Assembly: GCA_005878635.1 (NCBI GenBank)
Contig: VBLS01000002.1
Coordinates: forward strand, 1-20,852
Direction: 5' to 3'
DNA: 20,852 bases
Source of the DNA: Methanobacteriota archaeon
Lineage (GTDB): Archaea > Thermoplasmatota > Thermoplasmata > RBG-16-68-12
Part shown: in pieces, positions 13,785 to 20,071 of the stretch
Numbering within the stretch: the first letter of the stretch is position 1
How the letters are laid out: each line of letters begins with the position of its first letter
The notes under the pieces: generated by a model
The model's database searches: none
What the model was told of the DNA's origin: nothing
Seen by the model: the letters and a program-made list of their open reading frames with translations, nothing else
Program-made: the position numbers and the translations under genes

Positions 13785-15085
13785 GCAGCGGCGCCTTTTG
13801 CGCTCGATAGAACCGCGGAATATATCTCCTTTGCTCTGGCCTCTTCTCGGGACTCCGCGAGGACCCGGATTTTCGGCTCGGTCCCGGAGAATCGGACGAG
13901 GGCCCAGCCGTCGTTGAACTGCAATCGCCAACCGTCGACGGTGCTCACCTCCGCGCCGGAATCCCGGAGGGCGAGATCGAGGTGAGCCTCGATTGCGGCT
14001 CGCTCCGACGCTCGATAGGAGACCGTCCCGCGGATCACAGGATATCGCGGGATCTCTCGGACGAGCTCATCGAGGGGCCGCTCCCCAACGAGGGCCACCA
14101 GGCGTGCGGCCGCATAGACGCCGTCGGGGCAGAGCGTCGCCTTCGGGAAAATCCAGGTCCCGGAGGGCTCTCCACCGAAGTCCGCGCCACGTCGCTTCAA
14201 TTCCGCGGCGACGTAGACGTCTCCCACGCGGGTCCGCCAAACCTTCGCCTTCGGAAGAAGGTCCTCCAGGACCATCGACGCGTCCACCGGGACAACGAGA
14301 CCGCTGCGGACTTCTTTCCGTGCGAAGAGCGCGAGGAGCAGGTCGCCTCCGACGAAGGTCCCGGTTCGATCGACCGCGACCATCCGGTCCCCGTCGCCGT
14401 CGTGGGCGATGCCGAGGTCCGCGTGGACGGCTGGCACCGTGGCCCGGAGCGCCGCGAGATTCTCTTCGGTCGGCTCCGGTTCGCGGCCGGGGAAGTGGCC
14501 GTCCGCCTGCGCATTAATCGCCAGCACATCGCATCCTAGCTGTCTCAGCAGGAACGGCGTGATGGTACTGGTCGCGCCGCATCCGCAGTCGACGACGACG
14601 CGGGCCTTCGCGGTCCCAACATCCTTGATGATCGTGTCGATGTGCTGCTGAACCAGATCGGAGCGCGAAAAGACGGCTCCGATGCGATCCCACGTGGGAG
14701 CCATGAAGCGGGATCGGTCGAGGGCCTCCTCGACCTCCCGCTGTTGCGCCTCGTCGAAGGCCATTCCGTCCGGGTTCCACAGCTTGATCCCGTTGTACGG
14801 CGCAGGATTGTGGGACGCCGTGATCATCGCCCCACATGCGAAGTCGCGGGCGCCTCGGGCCAGAGTGGGCGTGGAGACGAGCCCTGCGTCGACCGCGGCC
14901 GAGCCGGTCGAGAGGACGCCGGCTGCGAACGCTTGGACGAGCATCGGTCCCGTCGTCCGCGGATCACGCCCGATCACGGAATCTCCATACAACTCGCCGA
15001 TCACGCTGCCAACGCGAAGGGCGAGCTCGGGCGTCACCTCGACGTTGCCGAGGCCTCGGATTCCCGAGGACCCGAATCGGACCAT
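13781..15085 (-). CDS. glmM: Phosphohexomutase (phosphoglucosamine/phosphomannomutase family)
   Basis: The 434-residue protein has all four active-site loops of the alpha-D-phosphohexomutase family: TASHNP with phosphoserine 91, DGDGDR at 229-234 for Mg, GEPSGT at 305-310 for sugar choice and RFSGTEPK at 398-405 for phosphate. It moves phosphate between C6 and C1 of a hexose. Because the next gene, overlapping by 4 bases, is GlmU-like, GlcN-6-P to GlcN-1-P is the preferred reaction; GEPSGT differs slightly from the GEQSGH common in GlmM, so mannose or glucose phosphate must stay open. ATG 15085 (MVRFGSSGIRG) is the family start. It is first in the mutase-transferase-glycosyltransferase operon, with a leader of about 36 bases from the TATA element at 15145-15152. 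Confidence 0.9.
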   Translation of the reverse strand: MVRFGSSGIRGLGNVEVTPELALRVGSVIGELYGDSVIGRDPRTTGPMLVQAFAAGVLSTGSAAVDAGLVSTPTLARGARDFACGAMITASHNPAPYNGIKLWNPDGMAFDEAQQREVEEALDRSRFMAPTWDRIGAVFSRSDLVQQHIDTIIKDVGTAKARVVVDCGCGATSTITPFLLRQLGCDVLAINAQADGHFPGREPEPTEENLAALRATVPAVHADLGIAHDGDGDRMVAVDRTGTFVGGDLLLALFARKEVRSGLVVPVDASMVLEDLLPKAKVWRTRVGDVYVAAELKRRGADFGGEPSGTWIFPKATLCPDGVYAAARLVALVGERPLDELVREIPRYPVIRGTVSYRASERAAIEAHLDLALRDSGAEVSTVDGWRLQFNDGWALVRFSGTEPKIRVLAESREEARAKEIYSAVLSSAKGAAA

Positions 15086-15141
15086 GTTCCGGCATAGGGC
15101 GCCGCGATAGAAGGTTTCGCGGGAGGAGCGCGTCCGGACAA

Positions 15142-15154
15142 CAATTATATATTG
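15142..15154. promoter_or_regulatory. Nearly symmetric TATA element shared by divergent genes
   Basis: CAATTATATATTG lies between the mutase operon (minus) and a small gene (plus) and reads as a good box A on both strands. No second AT-rich box exists between the two start codons, so one element may serve both directions. Confidence 0.55.
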
Positions 15155-15217
15155 ACCTCTAGATGCGTCCGTGAGCGGCCTGTTGTGGGGCCGCGTTCCG
15201 GAGGGATTGACTTGGTC

Positions 15218-15433
15218 ATGGAACCGGTGAGCATCGAAGCCGCCATTGAGAAGGCGAAGAAGAAGGGGCTTCGACCAGGCCGCGTAAAAGGCACGAACGG
15301 GATCCAATTCACGAAAGGCCGAAACGAGCGGATCGAAGTGATTAGCTGGGACGAATTCCGGACGACGCTCTCCGAGCGGGACTTGCAGGTCTTCGACTCC
15401 GGCGGATTCATGAAGATCATGAAGAAGACCTAG
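15218..15433 (+). CDS. Small protein of unknown function (71 residues)
   Basis: The product begins MEPVSIEAAIEKAKKKGLRP, continues through a short basic strand (GRVKGTNGIQFTKG) and ends with ISWDEFRTTL and SGGFMKIMKKT. It is soluble, lysine-rich, with predicted helix-strand-helix order. I do not recognise the family; codon use matches neighbours and the ordered alternation of hydrophobic and charged residues looks coding. GGAGGG at 15200-15205 serves either ATG 15218 (12 bases away) or an in-frame TTG 15212 (6 bases away), which would add two residues. It diverges from the sugar operon and is followed by a tRNA gene about 85 bases on. Confidence 0.7.
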   Translation: MEPVSIEAAIEKAKKKGLRPGRVKGTNGIQFTKGRNERIEVISWDEFRTTLSERDLQVFDSGGFMKIMKKT

Positions 15434-15518
15434 TGAGGCCCACGATTCGAGAGCGCGGCCCGAGGCGCGGACCGGGAAGGTTATTACGCACCTAGGATTT
15501 CGCATCCGGTCGCGGGAC

Positions 15519-15603
15519 GCGTGGGTTGCCAAGCTTGGTCAAAGGCGCAGGGCTCAGGATCCTGTCCCGTAGGGGTTCGCAGGTTCAAATCCTGCCCCAC
15601 GCA
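15519..15603 (+). tRNA. tRNA-Leu (anticodon CAG)
   Basis: An 85-base class II tRNA folds cleanly. The acceptor stem is GCGTGGG with CCCACGC and discriminator A at 15603. The anticodon stem CAGGG/TCCTG holds the loop CTCAGGA with CAG at 15555-15557. A long variable arm (CCC-GTA-GGG) lies at about 15566-15574, and the T arm is GCAGG-TTCAAAT-CCTGC. CCA is not encoded and no intron is present. It reads CUG codons. TTATTACG at 15481-15488 is a likely TATA box, placing the transcript start about 8 bases before the mature 5' end. Confidence 0.95.
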
Positions 15604-15612
15604 TCCTTCCCG

Positions 15613-15626
15613 CGTCGAGCTCGACG
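15613..15626. repeat. Perfect 14-base palindrome just after the tRNA
   Basis: CGTCGAGCTCGACG is its own reverse complement and starts 10 bases after the tRNA. As RNA it could fold into a 5-base-pair stem with an AGCT loop. It may mark transcript end processing or a dimeric protein site; no function can be assigned. Confidence 0.5.
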
Positions 15627-15639
15627 TGCGGAAATGGGC

Positions 15640-15652
15640 GTTCCATTGGAAC
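15640..15652. repeat. Second palindrome after the tRNA
   Basis: GTTCCA-T-TGGAAC is a 6+6 palindrome with one central base, 14 bases after the first palindrome. Outer GG and CC could extend it past a bulged C. The stretch 15653-15780 between it and the aminotransferase promoter holds no gene or clear motif that I can see. Confidence 0.45.
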
Positions 15653-15780
15653 CCGACCGGACCCGCGGACGGACCTTTCTGTACAGTGATTATTTGAACC
15701 TTAAATGGGCCGGAGGCGACCGGCGGACAATCGTCGGACACGGAGTCTATCTCGGAGCTAAACTTTCGTAGGATTCGACG

Positions 15781-15790
15781 TTTGATATAC
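15781..15790 (+). promoter_or_regulatory. Probable TATA box of the aminotransferase gene
   Basis: TTTGATATAC matches archaeal box A and predicts a start near 15812, about 160 bases before the TTG start codon. This leader is unusually long for the window, where other genes have leaders of 0-40 bases. Confidence 0.5.
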
Positions 15791-15811
15791 AAAGCGCAAA
15801 CTGTGCGCGAA

Positions 15812-15971
15812 AGCTTTTCATAGGTTCGGCTGCCTATTCAGGAATATCCGGGTGAAGGGACTTTCACCGGGCCGGCCGAGGCGTCTTGGCGTTTCGGCAC
15901 AGCGTACCGCAAGGGGCCCGGAGTCCCGATGTCGGCGCGAGCCGACCTCGTTTTCGCCTGGAGGTGATCCG
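15812..15971 (+). promoter_or_regulatory. Structured mRNA leader of the aminotransferase gene
   Basis: Several hairpins can be drawn by eye: ATAGG/CCTAT (15820-15837), GGTGAA/TTCACC (15851-15868), and GTCGGC-GCGA-GCCGAC (15931-15946) with a GNRA-type loop, extended by CGA/TCG across one mismatch. The six-base loop GGGACT (15857-15862) is exactly complementary to AGTCCC at 15922-15927, so a pseudoknot is possible. The leader ends in GGAGGTGATCC, a full match to the archaeal 16S 3' end. I do not recognise a known riboswitch class in it. The folding is manual and no energies were computed. Confidence 0.4.
15929..15967 (+). CDS. Possible 12-residue leader peptide
   Basis: ATG 15929 begins MSARADLVFAWR and stops with a TGA that lies within the GGAGGTGATCC ribosome site of the aminotransferase, four bases before its TTG. 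It has its own GGAG five bases upstream (15920-15923), and that GGAG overlaps the putative pseudoknot partner. Ribosomes ending here could reinitiate at TTG or melt the GNRA hairpin. It may also be chance. Confidence 0.3.
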   Translation: MSARADLVFAWR

Positions 15972-17420
15972 TTGCCGTCCCAGAAGTTCAGCCGGAAATA
16001 TCTCACGCGGCACAAGAAGAGCGCCCAGCTGTGGCGCCGCGCCCGCCGGCTGACCCCCGGTGGGGTCGAGAGCAACATCCGCTACTTCCGGCCGCACCCC
16101 TTTCTGGCGGACTACGGCGACGGCGGCTACATCTACGACGTCGACGGCAACAAGATCCTCGATTTCATGATGGGGTTCGGGGCCCTGCTCCTCGGCCACA
16201 ACAACCGAGACATCGCCCTCGAGGTGATCAAGCAACTCGAGTCCGGCTCGATGCTCGGGGTGACGAGCGAGCTGTTCATCGACTACTTAGCGGCGGTCCA
16301 GAAAGCCGTGCCGTCGATGCGGAAAATCCGCCTATGCAACAGCGGGACCGAGGCGACGATGCACGCGCTCCGCACCGCGCGAGCGTATTCCGGCCGAGAG
16401 AAAATCGCGAAGGCGGAAGGCGCGTACCACGGCGCGCATGACTACGCCTTGCAGAGCCTGGACATGGACGCCCGGATGGCCCGCAACAACGGCTACCGGC
16501 CGGTCCCGTACGGTCGCGGCATCCCGAAGGCCGTCTCCGACACCGTCGTGATCTATCCCTACAACGACATCGAAGGGACCGCGGCGGTCCTCGAAGAGCA
16601 CGACGACGAAGTCGGCGCGCTCATCGTGGAGCCGGTGCTCTGCGGCCCGGGAGTCGTCGTGCCGAAGGGCAACTACCTCAAGCGCCTTCGCCAGCTCACC
16701 CGGAAGCGCGGGATCGTCCTGATCTTTGACGAGGTCCTGACGGGATTCCGCCTGGCCTACGGCGGCGCGCAAGAATACTACGACGTCCGCCCCGACATGA
16801 CGACGTTCGGGAAGGTCGCTGGCGGCGGGTTCCAGGTCGCGGGGTTCGGGGGCGAGTCGCAGATCATGAACGTCCTCGAGCCGGGCCGCGGGTGGAGGAA
16901 CGCGACGTTCCACGCGGGGACGTACAACGGTCATCCGATCGGCGTCGCCGCCGGGTTGAAGGCCGTGCAGATCCTCGGCGAGCATCCGGAGTTTTACGAT
17001 CAGGTGAATCGCCTCGGACGGCAGCTGTTCAGCGGCCTCCAGGATCTCGCCGACGACCGACGGATCCCGGCCTGGGTCGAATACGTCGGCTCGATCGGGA
17101 ACGTCTACTTCACGACGAAGGACGAGATCCGCAACTTCCGGGACACGTTGAGCGCGAACACTCGCCGCTGGTGGAACTGGTTCATCCATTGCCTCGGGAA
17201 CAACGTCCTGTTCGGCATCCCGAACACGGGCGAGCGGGCGTTCCTCAGCACGGAGCACACGGACGAGGACATCGAGTGGGCCCTCGAGGTGGCCGATAGC
17301 GCCTTCGCCGCGATCGCGAAGGAAGCCCGGCGGAACCGCGAGAAGGCACCCTCGGTCCAGCTCCAAGCCGCCAGCGAGCAGGCGTCCCTCTACGGAGAGA
17401 CGCCTCCGCCGAGCGTCTGA
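15972..17420 (+). CDS. Class III PLP aminotransferase, glutamate-1-semialdehyde aminomutase-like
   Basis: The 482-residue protein opens with a basic helix, then RRLTPGGVESNIRYF as in HemL, YIYDVDGNKILDFMMGFGAL, the phosphate-cup motif NSGTEATM, AYHGAHD, the cofactor Asp in IFDEVLTGFR and the Schiff-base Lys in TTFGKVAGGGF. HemL proper has about 430 residues; this one carries about 30 extra Gln/Glu-rich residues at the end and inserts such as ARNNGYRPVPYGRG. It probably acts on an amino acid or amino-semialdehyde; haem synthesis is possible, but no other tetrapyrrole gene is present. The TTG start is set by GGAGGTGATCC directly before it. A GTG at 15852 is in frame and would add 40 residues without family similarity. 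It faces the oxidoreductase gene with only six bases between stops. Confidence 0.88.
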   Translation: MPSQKFSRKYLTRHKKSAQLWRRARRLTPGGVESNIRYFRPHPFLADYGDGGYIYDVDGNKILDFMMGFGALLLGHNNRDIALEVIKQLESGSMLGVTSELFIDYLAAVQKAVPSMRKIRLCNSGTEATMHALRTARAYSGREKIAKAEGAYHGAHDYALQSLDMDARMARNNGYRPVPYGRGIPKAVSDTVVIYPYNDIEGTAAVLEEHDDEVGALIVEPVLCGPGVVVPKGNYLKRLRQLTRKRGIVLIFDEVLTGFRLAYGGAQEYYDVRPDMTTFGKVAGGGFQVAGFGGESQIMNVLEPGRGWRNATFHAGTYNGHPIGVAAGLKAVQILGEHPEFYDQVNRLGRQLFSGLQDLADDRRIPAWVEYVGSIGNVYFTTKDEIRNFRDTLSANTRRWWNWFIHCLGNNVLFGIPNTGERAFLSTEHTDEDIEWALEVADSAFAAIAKEARRNREKAPSVQLQAASEQASLYGETPPPSV

Positions 17421-17426
17421 AGCTGC

Positions 17427-18608
17427 TCAATTCAACGTCCGGGTCTCTTCCGCGATCTCGACGACTCGGATGCCACGTCCGCGGGCGGACAATTCTCGGA
17501 AATAGGCCATCGGCTCGAATGCGAGTTCCGGAGGAACCACGCCCGGACCTCCCGCCTGGCCCTTGACCATCCATTGCGCCGCGATGGAGGGAGGGACCCC
17601 GGTGTCGACGACGCCGCCCCCGACGTTCCATTTCTTGTGGGGCCAGGTGACCGCTTCGTACCGCAACGTGACCGCGTTCCCGTCCTTTTCTCCAATCAAG
17701 ACGCAGCGTTGGATGTCCACATCGAGTTCGGGTTCCTTCGGCTTTGGGAGATTGTCGATCACCGTCGAGGTCGCGTCGTACGGACGGACCTTCGCGCCTT
17801 CGACGACGATTTCGTCGCGATGGGCCAGTCCGAGGCGAACGAGCGTCTCGACCGTTTGTCGGAACGCGGGCGGGAAGGCCACGATGAAGTCCATCTCTTG
17901 GACGCCCTTCCCCAGGTTCTTCGGCATCGTCGCCAGCTCCGAATGGATCGTGTAGTATCCTTCGACGACCCCGATGGGCGCGATGAACTCGGAACGCTCG
18001 AGTCCCGACAGAGCGGGGACGAACTGGATCTTCCCCTTCCGAAGGATCGGAGCCTCCATCGAGAACTCGTCGAAGATCGTCCGGATCGCATACGGCGGGA
18101 CGAAGATCCCGGGCTCTCCCCCGGAGACGACCGCGCCGCTGCTGCGGAGCTGCACCTTGCGAATCTTGTCGAGCTTGGTTGCTCCGTAGGCTCCCATCAC
18201 ATTCATCGTCCCGGGCGTCGAACCGATGCCGAGGACGCACGTCACCCCGGCATCCTTGGCTTTCGAATCGAGCTTCAGCTGTCGAATCGTCTGGTGGTAC
18301 AGCCCGCCCAGGTCACAATAGTGGATGCCAGCTTCGATCGCGGCCTCCATGATCGGGACGTTCAGATCGTACCAGGAGCTGTTGATCACGGAGTCCCATT
18401 TCTTCAGCTCTCGGACGAGGGACGCGGCGTCGCGAGCGTCGACGGAAACGGGGACCGCCCGATCGTCGCGCTGCGCACCCGCGAAGGCCTTCGCCTTTGC
18501 GTCGTTCCTCCCTCCGATTCCGACCCGGGCGACCCCTGGACTGGAGAGGAGATCCGGGACCGTGGATTGGGCCATGGCGCCGTAGCCGCCGATGATCAGC
18601 ACGTCCAT
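17427..18608 (-). CDS. Saccharopine dehydrogenase-like NAD(P) oxidoreductase
   Basis: The 393-residue protein starts MDVLIIGGYGAMAQSTVPDL, a Rossmann nucleotide-binding motif, with VGIGGRNDAKAKA after the second strand. VINSSWYDLNVPIMEAAIEA and GIHYCDLGG (about 85-110) and GIGSTPGTMNVMGA follow the family's catalytic domain order, then an alpha/beta dimerisation-substrate domain. Related enzymes handle saccharopine, carboxynorspermidine or other imino-linked amino acids. The substrate is not evident. ATG 18608 is chosen at the Rossmann strand, with AGAGG upstream; GTG 18626 would add six residues. It lies 54 bases after the MFS gene on the same strand and may be co-transcribed with it. The convergent aminotransferase could act on a related amino acid, but this is only position-based. 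Confidence 0.85.
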   Translation of the reverse strand: MDVLIIGGYGAMAQSTVPDLLSSPGVARVGIGGRNDAKAKAFAGAQRDDRAVPVSVDARDAASLVRELKKWDSVINSSWYDLNVPIMEAAIEAGIHYCDLGGLYHQTIRQLKLDSKAKDAGVTCVLGIGSTPGTMNVMGAYGATKLDKIRKVQLRSSGAVVSGGEPGIFVPPYAIRTIFDEFSMEAPILRKGKIQFVPALSGLERSEFIAPIGVVEGYYTIHSELATMPKNLGKGVQEMDFIVAFPPAFRQTVETLVRLGLAHRDEIVVEGAKVRPYDATSTVIDNLPKPKEPELDVDIQRCVLIGEKDGNAVTLRYEAVTWPHKKWNVGGGVVDTGVPPSIAAQWMVKGQAGGPGVVPPELAFEPMAYFRELSARGRGIRVVEIAEETRTLN

Positions 18609-18662
18609 GGCCCGCCTCTCTCCCACGGAAACGACAGCGTCATTAGTCCTTTTCGCAACGGG

Positions 18663-19934
18663 TCAGGCGTCGGCCACCCGCGTCGCCCAGAGGACCGCGG
18701 AACCGGCGAGGACGAGGACGACGCTGCCTGCAAACGCGGGTCCGTACCCGAGGAGGCCCGCGAGGGCGCCGCCGAGGAGGGGGCCGAAGATCGATCCGAA
18801 TCCTTGGACCGCGTTGAAGGCACCGAGGGAGCGGGCCCGTCCGCCTTCCGGGGCCAGGCGGGAGACCAATGTGGAGCTGGCGACATTGATCACGGCCCAG
18901 CACGCGCCCACTCCCGCGTGGAGGGCGACGACGAGCGCGAGGCGCGGGATGGTCGCGAGTCCGGAGAGACCCAGCAAGAAGAAGGATCCGAAGAGCAAGG
19001 ACCGTCCGACGGTCCCGTATAGCTGCATCGGGCGACTGCCTCGCGAGGAGACCCAATCCGCCACCCGCGGATACACGGCGATGGACGTGACCTGGCTCGC
19101 GATGTAAATCCCAAAGATCTCCGGGCTCCCGAGGCCGTAGGCCTGCGTGAGGAAGATCGGGAAGAAGCTGTAGAACGCGGTGAATCCTCCGAACAAGAGG
19201 AGGACCGAGAACAGGTAGAGACGCAGGGTGCGAGGCAGTCTCGGGGTGGAATTCGTCGGCCCGACGAAATGGACGATTCGCATCGGCAGGTATCGCCCCC
19301 GCTCGACCCGCGGATGCGCGTCGACCAGATGGAGCTCGTGCCGCTCGACCCGGACCGCCGATTCCCGCGTCTCGAGTTGGACGACCCCTCCGGCGGCGAA
19401 CGCGAGGATCGCGCCGATCAAGAAGAGGGCCCGCATCGAACTCAAGCCTCCGCCAACGAGGGCAGGGCCTGCGGCCAACCACACGACGCCGAGGGCTAGG
19501 CCGATGACCCAGCCGGTCGCCGTCATCCGGCTCATGGCCGCCAACCGGGCGGGCCATTCCCTACGTTCCGAACCCTCCATCAGGAGGACCGTGCCCGCGG
19601 GGCCGCTCGCCGCGCCGAGGAGTCCCGCGAGCAAGTTCGAGAGATAGAGGTCCGACATCGTGCGGCTCGCCGCCATCGCGACGAGAGCGACCCCGCTCCC
19701 GAGGAACCCGATGAGCAAGAACGGCTTCCGTCGCGCGATGCGATCGCACGTGGATCCCCAAAGCATGAACGCGGGGACCGAGGCGATGCTCGTCGCCGCG
19801 GCGATGATGCCGACGTGGAGGAGACTCCCTCCTAACGCGTAGGCGAAGAGAGGGATGAGGGCCGAGGTCGCCCCGCCGGCGATCCCCATCGGGAGGTAGG
19901 CGTAGAACCAACGCGACGAGTCTTTGCTGCCCAT
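18663..19934 (-). CDS. Major facilitator superfamily transporter
   Basis: The 423-residue protein has about 11-12 hydrophobic helices in two halves, split by a charged loop at about 195-235 (ETRESAVRVERHELH and on). The MFS signature between helices 2 and 3 is seen as STCDRIARRKPFLLIG near residue 60-75, with a second-half version ADWVSSRGSRPMQLYG. It should be a proton-coupled or facilitated transporter in the cytoplasmic membrane, with unknown cargo; drug or sugar efflux-type members look similar. The start at ATG 19934 is the first in frame, with GAGG just upstream. The TATA box is about 46 bases before. The gene sits upstream of the saccharopine dehydrogenase-like gene, so transport of its substrate is conceivable. 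Confidence 0.9.
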   Translation of the reverse strand: MGSKDSSRWFYAYLPMGIAGGATSALIPLFAYALGGSLLHVGIIAAATSIASVPAFMLWGSTCDRIARRKPFLLIGFLGSGVALVAMAASRTMSDLYLSNLLAGLLGAASGPAGTVLLMEGSERREWPARLAAMSRMTATGWVIGLALGVVWLAAGPALVGGGLSSMRALFLIGAILAFAAGGVVQLETRESAVRVERHELHLVDAHPRVERGRYLPMRIVHFVGPTNSTPRLPRTLRLYLFSVLLLFGGFTAFYSFFPIFLTQAYGLGSPEIFGIYIASQVTSIAVYPRVADWVSSRGSRPMQLYGTVGRSLLFGSFFLLGLSGLATIPRLALVVALHAGVGACWAVINVASSTLVSRLAPEGGRARSLGAFNAVQGFGSIFGPLLGGALAGLLGYGPAFAGSVVLVLAGSAVLWATRVADA

Positions 19935-19977
19935 CCCATCCTCGGCGTTTGGCCGGAAGCCGGTGCAGCCGGCGCCG

Positions 19978-19987
19978 ATATATGGGC
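19978..19987 (-). promoter_or_regulatory. TATA box of the MFS gene
   Basis: The minus strand reads CCCATATATC, giving a transcript start about 20 bases before ATG 19934. It lies in the 137-base gap to the divergent ABC gene. Apart from the two TATA boxes nothing else was recognised in that gap. Confidence 0.6.
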
Positions 19988-20042
19988 TTTGTGTCCTCGA
20001 AATCGATGGAAGACCTCCGTGAAAAGTCTCGTCGCCGCGAAG

Positions 20043-20049
20043 CTATATG
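20043..20049 (+). promoter_or_regulatory. TATA box of the ABC binding-protein gene
   Basis: CTATATG is centred 26 bases before GTG 20072, which fits a leaderless mRNA and supports that start. The frame is closed by TGA at 20048. Confidence 0.6.
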
Positions 20050-20071
20050 ACCGAGGGGGCTTCACCCGGTT

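Noticed and set aside
12597..13985. 462-codon plus-strand frame opposite the GlmU-like gene
   Set aside because: Shadow of the minus-strand gene, which shows clear nucleotidyltransferase and hexapeptide motifs.
15086..15532. 149-residue N-terminal extension of the mutase
   Set aside because: It would run through the shared TATA element and the divergent small gene; the mutase family begins at MVRFGSSGIRG.
15484..15792. A 102-codon minus-strand frame across the tRNA-Leu gene
   Set aside because: Its central part is the antisense translation of the tRNA, a well-known source of false proteins (GQDLNLRTPTGQ type), and the rest has no domain.
15852..15971. 40-residue N-terminal extension of the aminotransferase from GTG 15852
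   Set aside because: No similarity to the family, rich in Arg/Pro/Gly, and a perfect ribosome site stands directly before TTG 15972.
17574..19022. 482-codon plus-strand frame opposite the oxidoreductase and MFS genes
   Set aside because: Spans two minus-strand genes and the gap between them; the product is Asp/Arg-rich and lacks any motif.
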